Source: Vigna angularis
Lineage: Eukaryota > Streptophyta > Magnoliopsida > Fabales > Fabaceae
Direction of reading: 5' to 3'
Assembly (NCBI RefSeq): GCF_016808095.1
Contig: NC_068976.1
Coordinates: 19,438,371-19,502,370 of the forward strand
Length of the DNA: 64,000 nt
Shown: positions 13,317 to 24,000 of the stretch, in pieces
Layout: the number at the start of each line of letters is the position of its first letter
Position numbering within the stretch: position 1 is the first letter of the stretch
Position numbers and translations under genes: made by a program
Notes under the pieces: generated by a model
Database searches by the model: none
The model's input: only the letters and a program-made list of their open reading frames with translations
What the model was told of the DNA's origin: nothing

Positions 13317-13390
13317 AAAAAGATAAAAATTGCAGAAATAAAAAGTCTAAATTTCATTGATGAATAATAACAGAGCATAGCTATCGGTGT
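12926..13390 (+). repeat. RLP upstream region, block B copy 1
   Basis: Homologous to 35090-35520 upstream of RLP3 (shared GGGAACAGCTTTAA, ACTATTATTTCTAAA and GTATGTGTAT blocks). It includes an AT microsatellite (13263-13310) that the RLP3 copy lacks. Confidence 0.75.
13263..13310. repeat. (AT)n microsatellite
   Basis: About 24 AT dinucleotides upstream of RLP1, absent from the equivalent position in the RLP3 unit. Confidence 0.95.
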
Positions 13391-13404
13391 CGTCTTTTGA
13401 CCCA

Positions 13405-13910
13405 CAATGACTTCCAAGTCAATGTGAGTGGCAGGACTGGGAATGATACGTAATGGATGGGGTTAGAAATTTCATATTATTAGTTTGACATAATACTTAA
13501 AGATACAGAAACTCCGAAACTCTCAAGCCATTCATGTGCATATCAGCATGTTATATATATTCCGTTGATTAGCAAATCATGACAAGATGGCGTAGCCAAT
13601 TGTTCTACCATTACAACGAATATGATGTGAAATGAATTAGGATTTCATGAAGCGAAATAGAAAGCAAGTCATGCATCTTTGTTTGTATATGTGGAAGACT
13701 TTCAATGACAGTGATTTCTAATTGGCTGAACAGAAGGGTTAGAGATTTCAATCCATTAGAATGGCGTATATGCAGATATGTCCAAAGTGGTACACTATCA
13801 TAGCTGTAGCAGAAAATAAAACTTTTTGTGATTGATTCTTCACTAAAGGTTTACATTATCAAAGCTTAATTTTACCCACAAAAAAAAACTTGTTTCAACT
13901 TTTTAATTTG
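13405..13910 (+). promoter_or_regulatory. RLP1 proximal promoter region
   Basis: Strong similarity to 28231-28760 upstream of RLP2, starting with CACAATGACTTCCAAGTCAA and running to the TATA box. The shared start point marks one end of a duplication unit. Confidence 0.6.
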
Positions 13911-13911
13911 G

Positions 13912-13919
13912 CTATAAAT
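13912..13919 (+). promoter_or_regulatory. RLP1 TATA box
   Basis: TATAAATA about 90 bp before the ATG; identical in RLP2 (28761-28768) and altered in RLP3 (36143-36150). Confidence 0.6.
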
Positions 13920-14003
13920 ATTCATCTTGAATTTCTTATCTTTCCAAGTATATTTCCTTCATACTAAGTCTGTGTGACCACAGTAAACTGCACAAAAGTT
14001 AGA

Positions 14004-16916
14004 ATGAAATCATCCATGGGAATGGGGTGGTTGTTTCCTGTGTTTCTGCTCTTTCATTTTTCATTCTCCCATTCCTGGTGTCACCCCCATGACAACCTTG
14101 CATTGCTTCACTTCAAAGCCTCCTTAACCCTTAATTTTACGTATAGCTATAATAATTATTATGTTGATTACTGTCATCAGGTTTATCCAACCATAACAAC
14201 ATGGGAAAATGGAACAGATTGCTGCTCTTGGTCTGGAGTGACCTGTCACCCCATTTCTGGTCATGTGACAGCCTTAGAACTCGCGTGTGGTGCGATTCAG
14301 GGTAAAATCAATGCAAACAGTACCCTTTTCAGTCTTTCTCAAATGCAATCACTCAATCTTGCTTTCAATGACTTCTCCAACTCTCAAATTCCATCTACCA
14401 TAGGCGAGCTTGTGAGCCTTACACACCTCAACTTGTCTTTCACAAACTTTGAAGGTGAAATTCCTCCCCAAATCTCACATCTTTCCAATTTGCAATCACT
14501 TGATCTCTCTCTTCCACTATATAATCGGTCTCAGTTAAAGTGGGAAGAAATCACATGGAAGAGGATGCTCCGAAATGCAACCGATTTAAGGGTACTAGTT
14601 TTGGATCACACTGATTTGTCATCAACTTCAATGAGTTCACTCAATTTGTCTTCCTCTTTGATCACTCTAAATCTTAGAGGAACTGGGCTAAAGGGAGAGT
14701 TGTCAGATGACATTCTTTGTTTGCCAAATCTGCAACACCTATCTCTATCAGGTAATTTTGACCTTCATGGCCAACTTCCGGATCTGAGTTGTGCTTCAGC
14801 GTCTCTGAATGTCTTAAAAATCTCAAGCTGTGAACTCGATGGGCCAATCCCTGATTCTTTCTCTAACCTTACACATCTTACTTTATTCGACCTCTCATAC
14901 AACTACTTCAACGCTTCAATTCCACCCTCTCTCTTAACCCTTCCACGTCTAAATTCTCTGCTTCTCTATTCCAATCTTCTCAGTGGTAGAATACCAAATG
15001 TGTTTCATCAGTCAAACAGGTTCCAAAAATTAGATTTGAGTAGTAACAATATCCAAGGTAAACTGCCGTCAACATTTTCAAATCTTCAACACCTCATTTA
15101 CTTGGATATATCACACAACAAATTAGAGGGACCTCTGCCTAACAAAATAACTGGGTTTTCAAATCTAATATGGTTAGTATTGGTTGACAACTTTCTAAAT
15201 GGCACAATTCCTTATTGGTGTTTCTCTTTGCCATCGTTGGAGTATTTATATCTATCGGGAAATCAGTTCACGGGGCGTATACCTGCAATCTCGTCGTATT
15301 CCTTGCGTGCTCTGATTTTGGATGGCAACAAGCTACAGGGCAATATTTCCGAATCCATTTTCAACCTTGTCAACCTTACTTACTTATCTTTGTCATCAAA
15401 CAACTTCAGTGGTTCTGTCAATTTTTCTCTCTTCTCGAAGTTTCAAAACCTGTATGCTCTTGGCCTTTCAAATTTAGGCCAATTATCATTAAACTTTGAA
15501 TCAAGCGTCAATTATAGTTTCCCCCGCTTACAGGAGTTGGACTTGTCTTTTATGGGTTTAACCGAATTTCCAAAATTATCAAGAAAAGTCCCAGTTTTGA
15601 AATATCTCTATCTGTCCAACAACAAGTTGATTGGAAAAGTGCCCAATTGGTTGCATGAAATAGATTCTCTACTTGCTGTAAGCTTAGCCCGAAACTTTTT
15701 GACAACACCAGTTGACCAATTCTCTAGGAGCTACCAACTCAGATATCTTGATCTAAGTTTTAATTTACTCACTGGTGGTATTTCTTCGTCAATTTGTAAT
15801 GCAAGTTCCCTTGAGCTTCTCGTGTTGTCCAAAAACAAGTTAACAGGCACCATTCCAGAATGCCTTGTGAGTTCACCGTTCCTTTCCGTTTTGAGTCTAG
15901 AAAAGAACAAACTTAATGGAACTTTACCAAATACCTTTGCAAAGAATAGGCTCATTAGTCTGCAACTCAATGACAACCGATTTGAAGGTCTTTTGCCAGA
16001 ATCTTTGTCCAACTGCATGGAACTGGGGGTTTTAAATCTTGGCAACAATCAACTGGAAGATACATTTCCCCATTGGCTTCAAACTCTACCAAATTTGAAA
16101 GTATTGGTTTTGCGGGATAACAAGTTGCACGGTTCTATTTCCAAATTCAAGACCAAGTATGGATTTCCCAGTTTAAATATTTTTGATATCTCATCCAACA
16201 ACTTCAGTGGCACAATTCCGGAAGACTTCATACAAAGTTTTGAATCCATGAAAAATGTTGTTCAAGATGAGGTGTTTGGCAATCGAGGGCTATACATGCA
16301 ATGGGAATACAGTATTGGAATAATTTATTCACCTACGACTGTAACAACAAAAGACACGATTTTGCTATTCGAAAGAATTCCAATAAACTTTGTTGACATT
16401 GATTTATCAGGAAACAAATTTGAAGGACAGATTCCAAATGTAATTGGAGAGCTTCAAGCACTCAGAGGACTCAACCTCTCCCACAACAGACTCTGTGGTA
16501 CTATTCCCAAATCCATGGGAAATTTGACAATATTGGAGTCTTTGGATCTCTCTTCAAATATGCTCACTGGTAGTATTCCTACAGAATTCCTGAATATGAA
16601 CTTTCTTGAAGTACTGAATCTTTCCTATAATCATCTTGTGGGAGAAATACCCATAGGAAAACAGTTTGGTTCTTTTTCGAATGATTCCTATAAGGGAAAC
16701 TTGGGCTTATGTGGATATCCAATGTCGATGAAATGCAGCCAGAAGCATGATGAACATCCTCCACCCTCACAAAGCTTGTGGAGAGAAGAGAAATTTGGAT
16801 TTGATTGGGAACCAGTGGCTATAGGATATGGGTGTGGAACGTTATTTGGAGTGGGGATTGGTAGTTGTTGGGTAAACTTTAAAAGGGTCCACACGGTTTT
16901 ATTTGTTTGTTTGTGA
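14004..16916 (+). CDS. RLP1: LRR receptor-like protein with LTR-derived C-terminus
   Basis: Single-exon cell-surface LRR receptor-like protein without kinase domain (Cf/RLP type; family members act in pathogen recognition or development). The ATG at 14004 gives a clear signal peptide (GWLFPVFLLFHFSFSHSW), followed by the LRRNT cap (CHPHDNLALLHFKASL, then TDCCSWSGVTC). About 25-30 plant LRRs follow, with an island region near residues 750-800, C-terminal LRRs, the GLCGYP cap, an acidic/proline-rich spacer and a membrane segment (PVAIGYGCGTLFGVGIGS). Codon 954 is the last original codon. An LTR element then inserted after the duplicated GTAGT, so the open frame continues 16 codons into the 5' LTR and ends at 16916 (970 residues). 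The original tail now lies at 19944-19997. RLP1 may still encode a membrane protein with a new cytosolic tail. Expression and function are unknown. Confidence 0.85.
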   Translation: MKSSMGMGWLFPVFLLFHFSFSHSWCHPHDNLALLHFKASLTLNFTYSYNNYYVDYCHQVYPTITTWENGTDCCSWSGVTCHPISGHVTALELACGAIQGKINANSTLFSLSQMQSLNLAFNDFSNSQIPSTIGELVSLTHLNLSFTNFEGEIPPQISHLSNLQSLDLSLPLYNRSQLKWEEITWKRMLRNATDLRVLVLDHTDLSSTSMSSLNLSSSLITLNLRGTGLKGELSDDILCLPNLQHLSLSGNFDLHGQLPDLSCASASLNVLKISSCELDGPIPDSFSNLTHLTLFDLSYNYFNASIPPSLLTLPRLNSLLLYSNLLSGRIPNVFHQSNRFQKLDLSSNNIQGKLPSTFSNLQHLIYLDISHNKLEGPLPNKITGFSNLIWLVLVDNFLNGTIPYWCFSLPSLEYLYLSGNQFTGRIPAISSYSLRALILDGNKLQGNISESIFNLVNLTYLSLSSNNFSGSVNFSLFSKFQNLYALGLSNLGQLSLNFESSVNYSFPRLQELDLSFMGLTEFPKLSRKVPVLKYLYLSNNKLIGKVPNWLHEIDSLLAVSLARNFLTTPVDQFSRSYQLRYLDLSFNLLTGGISSSICNASSLELLVLSKNKLTGTIPECLVSSPFLSVLSLEKNKLNGTLPNTFAKNRLISLQLNDNRFEGLLPESLSNCMELGVLNLGNNQLEDTFPHWLQTLPNLKVLVLRDNKLHGSISKFKTKYGFPSLNIFDISSNNFSGTIPEDFIQSFESMKNVVQDEVFGNRGLYMQWEYSIGIIYSPTTVTTKDTILLFERIPINFVDIDLSGNKFEGQIPNVIGELQALRGLNLSHNRLCGTIPKSMGNLTILESLDLSSNMLTGSIPTEFLNMNFLEVLNLSYNHLVGEIPIGKQFGSFSNDSYKGNLGLCGYPMSMKCSQKHDEHPPPSQSLWREEKFGFDWEPVAIGYGCGTLFGVGIGSCWVNFKRVHTVLFVCL

Positions 16917-17360
16917 TGATTGTAACTATCACACTACACCGAAAGTAGCCATCCACTTCACTAACCACTATTTGGATTTTTGTGTGTAACTCACTTATAA
17001 AAGTGATTGAAGAAGTGGTTGTAAAATACCCACCACCGAGAAGAAAGAAAATACAGAGGAAGGTGTGGTCGTGTGACACACTTGTAGTGTGTGCACCGTG
17101 GGAGAATGGGCAGTGAGAAAGGAGAGAGTCTCCATGTTTGTGTATTGTATGCAAGAGAAAGTGTGTGAGCATGTGTACCGTGAAAGAGACAGAGAAGTGT
17201 ATGTGTTTGTTTGAGTTGTGAGTGTGAGAGATTAAAGTGTTGTGTTTGTATTTGTGTGTTCTGGATAGTTTGTCCAGAAAATTTATATATATACATAATG
17301 AAGTATATTTTCCCAGATAATAGATAATTGGTATTATACCTCCCAGCTCGATTTCTTACA
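16866..17360 (+). repeat. 5' LTR of the RLP1 element
   Basis: 495 bp, TG...CA. The first 51 bp now encode the last 16 residues and stop of RLP1. TTTATATATATA near 17281 is a candidate LTR TATA box. Confidence 0.92.
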
Positions 17361-19443
17361 AATTGGTATCAGAGCTATGGATGGAAGAGCAGCAGGTCCA
17401 GCAAGGGCGGTCCAGCAGAAGCTTGAGTAGCTCACGGACAGCCCAACTTCAGCTTGGTCCAGCTACCAGCAAAGAAAGGGGTAGAGACCCGTGGAGATGG
17501 AAGGAGTATGAGGGAGAGCCGCCACTGAAGAGGAGAGGGAGCTGGAGTGTCTCCCGCAGGAGCCGGAGGAGACGCTGGAAGTGGCGAAGGCGTTTCCGCA
17601 GGAGTTGGTGTCGAAGATGGAGAAGGCGAGCAAGCTGGTTACGGGGCTGGAGCGGGCGACAGCGACGTTGGAGGCTAACGTGTTGATGGCGTCTTCCGCA
17701 CATGAAGTCCAGCAGCCAAGAGAGTTGGTGTGTTGGTGTGCAAAGAGAGGGGGCTGGAACGTATTGGAGCAGCCACCAAGAGGGAGAGAGTGGTATTGTG
17801 AGTGTGTGGAGGAAGAGAGAAAGCGTGCTCCAGCAGCCACCAGACAGCAGGGAAAAGAAGGAAGCAGCGTCAAGCAGGGGGCAGTTGATACGGTCCAGAG
17901 GTTGCATATCCAGCAACAGTGGAAGCAGGAGCAGCTTGGAGAGAATATATGTGCAAAGCTTGAGGAGGAAGTGACGCATCCAGGAAGCATGGGCGGAGCC
18001 AAATGATGATTGAAGAGAAGCGTTGGAGGGCAACAGAGGAAATTGAAGGAGAGCACACTGCTCATGTCCAAAAAAGGTGGGTCCATGGTTTTTGGAAGCA
18101 AGTGGAAATTAATATGGAGGTGTGCCTTGTCCAGACGTGACCTTGGGGAAGAAAAAAAAAATAAAAAATAAAAAAAAAAGAATTCACTTTAGAGGAGATA
18201 TGTGCTTTAAGTAATAAAAAAAAAAGTGGCCCACTTTGGAGGAAAAGGACAAAGAGGTGGACAACAGATATGGAAAGCAAAGCACTATTGATGTTTGGAG
18301 AATTCTTTCATTAAAGAATGAAGAGTGGTCACGTGAAGTCTAGCATTTGAAAAGACCACCTTATACATTTTTTATTATTACGGTGAAAGAACATGATTTG
18401 CTTTCAAGAAGAATGAGGCACGGGTCCCATTGCTGAAGGGTGAGCACGTTGCTGCAACCAATTGCTTGAGAATGAAGAGGAGATTAAATGAGGAAGTAGA
18501 GGCCACACACGTTGGAAAAGCATGTTGAGGAGTGTGAGCTGCTTCACGGAGAAGTGAAGCGAACTGTGAAGGCCGGAAGAAGTGGAGGCGCTGATTTCAT
18601 TTGAGGAGAGTGGTGTGCACACGGGAAGGAGGAGCCGAGAGGTGCAGGGACTTCAATTTTTTGTTAAAAAATGTAGCTGATTTAATTGGGAGAACTTTGA
18701 GTGTCCGAGAAAAAAGGATAGTGAAAAAGAGAGAGAGTTTGAGTATTCGAAAGAAAGAGAGAGAAAGAGTAAGAGATGACTAATCTTGTTAACAGTGTCC
18801 CTAGTTCAGTTGACAGAGTGTGTCAACTATGGTGATTGGAGTCTGCAGATGAAAGCTTTTGTTGGATCCCGGTGTTTGGGATGTTGTGGATTGTGGGAAA
18901 CGAGAACCCACAGAGAAAGAAGAGCAAATCTGTGACCCATATTGTTGAGGTGAAAAGGACGCCTGTGAGAAGGAGTCCAGCGGTGAGAAGATAGCAAAGG
19001 AGGCATCTTCAATAGACGCATGCAGGGGACAACTGTGTTAGGCAAGACGAAGTTTGAAAATTTGAAGGACAAAGTGGCAGATCAACTCGGCAGAAATGGA
19101 GAGTCGCTGCCTGCCAGCCGAGTTGTGGAGAAGAGTTTGAAATCATGAACGGATGATTTCGAAAGTTTTGTGTGCGTCATCGAGGAGTGGAAGGACCTAT
19201 CAAAGCTCTTGGGTAAAGAGGTTGATCGAGTTCTAGAGGCGCACCGGCAGCGGAGATTTGAGCCACTAGATCGAATGCTTCGGGAAAAGTTTGATTTGAA
19301 GAGGAGGAATTCGGAACACTCAAGACCTAGACGATCCAGGGAGAAGAGGTCGAGAACAGAGAGCAGAAGATCTGGGAGAAAAAAAAAATCGAGATGATGG
19401 GATACAGTGCAAGAAGACCAATTTAAAGTTTACGGGGGAGTTT
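17361..19443 (+). pseudogene. Broken gag-like interior of the RLP1 element
   Basis: After the primer site a short frame opens at ATG 17377 and soon stops. The 17581-18006 frame (141 codons, Ala/Glu/Lys-rich, including VSKMEKASKLVTGLERATATL) looks like a coiled-coil-type leader but I do not recognise it. The second half is recognisable Copia gag of the UBN2 type in several frames: about 18830-18960 (GDWSLQMKAFVG, then VWDVVDCGKREPTEKEEQIC after a frame change) and 19060-19395 (ADQLGRNGESLPASRVVEK, then FESFVCVIEEWKDLSKL). The Cys-knuckle and everything downstream in pol are missing. Confidence 0.65.
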
Positions 19444-19938
19444 TGTTGGGTAAACTTTAAAAGGGTCCACACGGTTTTATTTGTTTGTTTGTGATGATTG
19501 TAACTATCACACTACACCGAAAGTAGCCATCCACTTCACTAACCACTATTTGGATTTTTGTGTGTAACTCACTTATAAAAGTGATTGAAGAAGTGGTTGT
19601 AAAATACCCACCACCGAGAAGAAAGAAAATACAGAGGAAGGTGTGGTCGTGTGACACACTTGTAGTGTGTGCACCGTGGGAGAATGGGCAGTGAGAAAGG
19701 AGAGAGTCTCCATGTTTGTGTATTGTATGCAAGAGAAAGTGTGTGAGCATGTGTACCGTGAAAGAGACAGAGAAGTGTATGTGTTTGTTTGAGTTGTGAG
19801 TGTGAGAGATTAAAGTGTTGTGTTTGTATTTGTGTGTTCTGGATAGTTTGTCCAGAAAATTTATATATATACATAATGAAGTATATTTTCCCAGATAATA
19901 GATAATTGGTATTATACCTCCCAGCTCGATTTCTTACA
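19444..19938 (+). repeat. 3' LTR of the RLP1 element
   Basis: 495 bp, same length and, by reading, same sequence as the 5' LTR; directly preceded by the polypurine tract. Confidence 0.92.
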
Positions 19939-19997
19939 GTAGTTTTATGTTTTTCATGGGAAAACCAAAATCGCTTGTGAGAATGTTTGGGGGTTAA
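19939..19997 (+). pseudogene. Displaced 3' end of RLP1
   Basis: After the target duplication the frame reads FMFFMGKPKSLVRMFGG and a TAA at 19995-19997. This matches the end of RLP2 (VFFIGKPKLLVRMFGG). It is the original cytosolic end of RLP1, now 3 kb from the rest of the gene. Confidence 0.9.
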
Positions 19998-20335
19998 TTT
20001 GATTACATGCTGAAAAGGAACACTGCGTTGAATACACGTCAAAGAATAAATCAGCTCATGCAAATGGGATACTTAATATAATATGTTGTTTTCTTTTCCT
20101 TGTCTTAATAATATTTCAAAGTTTATAAATCTAGCAAGTTTGTGTTCTCTCTACGTTTAACCTTCAAATTTAAAGTTAAATTGCCTTTTATAATAATATT
20201 TCATTTATTTTCTTATTGCATGCATATCAAACCATATGCAATTACAAATTGATTGTTTTTTATAAGCAATATTTGTTTTGTTCGAAGGATTGGCATTCTT
20301 GTTAATTATTCGTTAACATATGCTTTTTTCTTAGC
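19998..20335 (+). repeat. RLP1 3' flank, shared with RLP3 3' flank
   Basis: Homologous to 39440-39690 (shared GCAATATTTGTTTTGT-CGAAGGATTG). Homology stops at about 20335 where a gypsy integrase fragment begins. Confidence 0.75.
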
Positions 20336-20427
20336 AGCAAATAATATAGCAATGGATTTCATCACTTCTCTATCCTTATCTCATGGATACTCTAATATCA
20401 TGATGGTAATTAACAGATTATCAAAGT

Positions 20428-21019
20428 TGTTGGAATAAAACAAAGATTGGGACCCATCCACCATACTTTAGGGGTCAATGTTTTTCTCCTCCACCGAAAG
20501 TGGGAGAAAATGAGTCTCATTCCTCCTTGTTTCACGGAAATGAAGTGCTCCACTACACCAACCATTTTTGTTTTCTTGCATCTTTCTTCCTTCATAAATT
20601 GGAAGCCAAGCAACATGCATATGCAAGAAAAACAGAGAAGGAGAAGCCACACTGCAGAATTCATCATCCACCGTGAAGAAAAAATTCGGTGAAGAAATAG
20701 AGAGTTCTTCTGTGTGAGAGATTTATACAGAGAGAGTCTGTTATTGTGAGTGTGAGTGAAAAGTGAGAATTTTGTATACCATCCGAGAGGGTGAGATTAA
20801 TTGAGAGATCCTCAGAGAGTGAGAGAAACACTGTAATCCTACTTTCATAGTGGAGATATTTTTCTGGACTAGGTCCCGTGGTTTTTTCCGAGAGGATTTT
20901 CCACGTTAAAATTTCCAGTGTTAATTTTCTCTTTTCCTACGCTTTTAATTTTTACGCTTCCGCACAGTGCCCATTTTGGGGTTCACAGAGGAGGGAACAA
21001 ATACCGCTGTTTCCCAACA
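20428..21019 (+). repeat. 5' LTR of Copia element 20428-25692
   Basis: 592 bp, TG...CA, followed at once by the tRNA primer site. Confidence 0.95.
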
Positions 21020-21070
21020 GTGGTATCAGAGCTACCGGTTCGAAAAAGTCAGAATCCTGTAAAACTCAAG

Positions 21071-24000
21071 ATGGAAGGAGACATGTTCAAGCTAACTGCA
21101 GATAATTATTCCTACTGGAAGCCGATGATGGAAGATCATCTATAATGCAAGGATTTGTATGAGCCGATCACAAATCTGGAAATTCCGGAAGGGAAGACCG
21201 AAAAAGACTGGGAGATTCTGAATCGTAAAACAGTGGCTATGATTCGGAAATACATCGACAGAAGTCTCTTTGAGCATGTATCGACTTATACCAATGCGTA
21301 TGAGTTATGGACAAAGCTTGAATCAATGATTCAAAAGAAGACTCCCAGGAACAAAGCTCACCTAGTCAGACGACTCGTAAAGTTGGAGTACACTGACGAC
21401 CAGAATATGATCGAGCACCTCAACACCTTCAAAGGTATTGTGAATCAATTAATGAAGGCGGATATGAAGATTGATGACGAGCTACAAGCTCTTCTACTCC
21501 TTAGTTCTCTACCGGAGAGTTGGGACACGTTGGTGGTCACTCTCAGTAACTCAGCACCAGATGGAAAGCTCAGTCTGGATAACATCACAGACAGTTTACT
21601 GAATGAAGAATCCAGAAGGAAAGAAAGGGGATCGAGTAGTCACTCAGAAGCCAATGTTGTTGAGAATAGAGGAAGGAGTGAAAACAGAAGCAAAGGAAAA
21701 CGTGAAAAGTCACGAGGAAGATTCAAGTCTCGTTCCAAAGGTCTGACATGCTTTTATTGTGGAAAAGATGGTCACAAGAAGCCAGAATGTAGATTCCTGA
21801 AGAGAGATCAGAAGAATGGAACTGTACACCCTGATGTGGTAGATCCCAAAAAGAAGTTGGAGGAAAAGACTACAACAGCGGTGGTATCAAATGATGAGAA
21901 TGTGTTCCTTATCACTGAGGTAAACTATCTAAATATTGTTTTTGATGACTGCACTTGGATAGTAGATACCGAAGCATCTTTCCATGTTACTCCTCATGAG
22001 GGATTCTTCTCATCGTATCAAAAAGGAGATTTTGGAACAGTGAAGATGGGAAATCATGTCACAAGCAAAATTGTGGGCATAGGAGAAGTTACTTTGACGA
22101 TAGAAAATGGAAACAAACTTGTGCTGAAGGAGGTAAGACATGTACCAGAGATGCGTCTAAACCTTATCTCAGTCGGTAAGCTAGATGATGCTGGAATGAA
22201 CAACCAGTTTGGATATGGAAAATGGAAACTTAGCCGAGGAAGCATGATTGTTGCTCGTGGCAAAAAGGAAGGCTCTTTGTATGTCATGCAAGGAAAGATA
22301 TGCAAAGAAGAGACAAATGTTGCTCAAGAAGAAAGTAAGGAGTTATGGCACAAAAGACTGGGCCACATGAGCGAGAAGGGATTAGAGATCCTTGCGAAAG
22401 ATCATCTCCAGAGTATAAAAGGACAACCACTTGAATTATGTGAAGACTGCCTAGCAGGTAAGCAGCGTAGAGTGTCCTTCCGTAGATCTGAAAATGGAAG
22501 AAGGAAAGAGCATATTTTGGATCTTGTACACTCAGATGTTTGCTCAACATCTGAAAAGTCCCTTGGTGGTGCTCAATATTTTGTTACCTTCATTGATGAC
22601 CACTCCAGAAAATTGTGGGTCTATCCATTGAAGAGAAAAGATGAAGTTCTACGAATCTTCAAGGAGTTTCACGCCTCAGTTGAACGTGAAACTGGTAGAA
22701 AGTTGAAATGTTTGAGAAGTGATAATGGTGGAGAGTACAGAGGTCCGTTTGAGCACTATTGCAAGACTCATGGGATCAAACATGAGAAAGTACCTCCCAA
22801 GACACCTCAGATGAATGGAGTAGCTGAAAGATTCAACAGAACGATTGCCGAGAAGGTCAGGAGCATGTTGTCTCACGCAAAACTTCCCAAGTCATTCTGG
22901 GGGGAGGCAGTGGTGACAGCAGCTGATTTGATCAACTTATCACCTTCAAGACCATTAAACGGTAAGATACCAGAAGAAGTATGGTCCGGTAAAAAGGCCT
23001 CATATCGCAACTTGAAAGTCTTCGGATGTAAGGCATCAGTTCACATTCCGAAAGATGAAAGAGCAAAGCTCGATGCTAAGGCGAAAGAGTGCATATACCT
23101 TGGTTCTCCAAGAGATGAATTAGGTTTCAGATTATGGGATCCTGCAAACAGAAAGATTGTTCGAAGCAGAGATGTGGTGTTCTTTGAAGATCAGACAATC
23201 CAAGACATCAAGAAAGTGGAGAAACCAACACTTAAGCTGATAAGAGATCAAAGCCCTATTGTCATGAACAACTTAGGGGGAGAGACTCGACAAGCTGAGA
23301 CAGTTCAGGAGTTACAACTTGATGAAATGGCTGAAGAACCTGATCAACCTAATCTGACGGAAGAAGATCAACCAATTGAGGATGCTCCGCAAGAACCCCA
23401 ATTGAGACGATCAACAAGGCAGAAGCAACCGTCAAGAAGGTATTTTTCAGATGAATATGTTAATTTTACTGATGAAGGTGAACCTCAAAGCTTTGTAGAA
23501 GCAATGGAGACGGAAGACAAAGGCAAATGGTTGCAAGCCATGGAAGAGGAGATGCAATCCTTAAAGGAAAATCAAACTTATGATTTGGTAGAATTACCAA
23601 AAGAAAGAAGAGCATTGCAGAACAAATGGGTGTTCAAGCTCAAGAATGAAGAGAACAACCCAAGCCCAAGGTACAAAGCACGAATTGTCGTGAAGGGGTG
23701 CAACCAGAAGAAAGGAATAGATTTTGACGAAATATTTTCACCAGTAGTGAAGATGACATCCATTAGAGCAATTCTCGGTCTGGCAGCAACACTAGACCTG
23801 GAGATTGAACAACTGGACGTCAAGACAGCATTCTTACATGGAGACCTAGAGGAAGAAATTTACATGAAGCAACCAGAGGGTTTTGAAGAACCAGGCAAAG
23901 AACACTTGGTGTGTCGTCTGAAGAAAAGCCTCTATGGTCTGAAGCAAGCTCCAAGACAATGGTACAAGAAATTTGATTCCTTCATGATCCAACATAATTT

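Larger units (their letters stand above)
16866..19938 (+). mobile_element. Non-autonomous Copia-like LTR element in RLP1
   Basis: Two 495-bp LTRs (16866-17360 and 19444-19938) start TGTTGGGT and end TTTCTTACA. By eye they are identical. A 5-bp target duplication GTAGT flanks the element (16861-16865, 19939-19943). A primer site TGGTATCAGAGC is at 17364-17375 and a polypurine tract GGGGGAG at 19434-19440. The 2083-bp interior has only broken gag-like sequence and no protease, integrase or reverse transcriptase, so it must have moved using proteins from another element. It sits in the same direction as RLP1. Confidence 0.92.

Noticed and set aside
16879..17172. Minus-strand frame in the LTR, repeated at 19457-19750
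   Set aside because: Present twice only because it lies in both LTRs; no domain and no start context.
17449..18101. Two long minus-strand frames (194 and 212 codons) in the RLP1 LTR element
   Set aside because: They are mirror images of GC-rich plus-strand gag-like DNA, with Ser/Cys/Leu-rich low-complexity composition and no domain.
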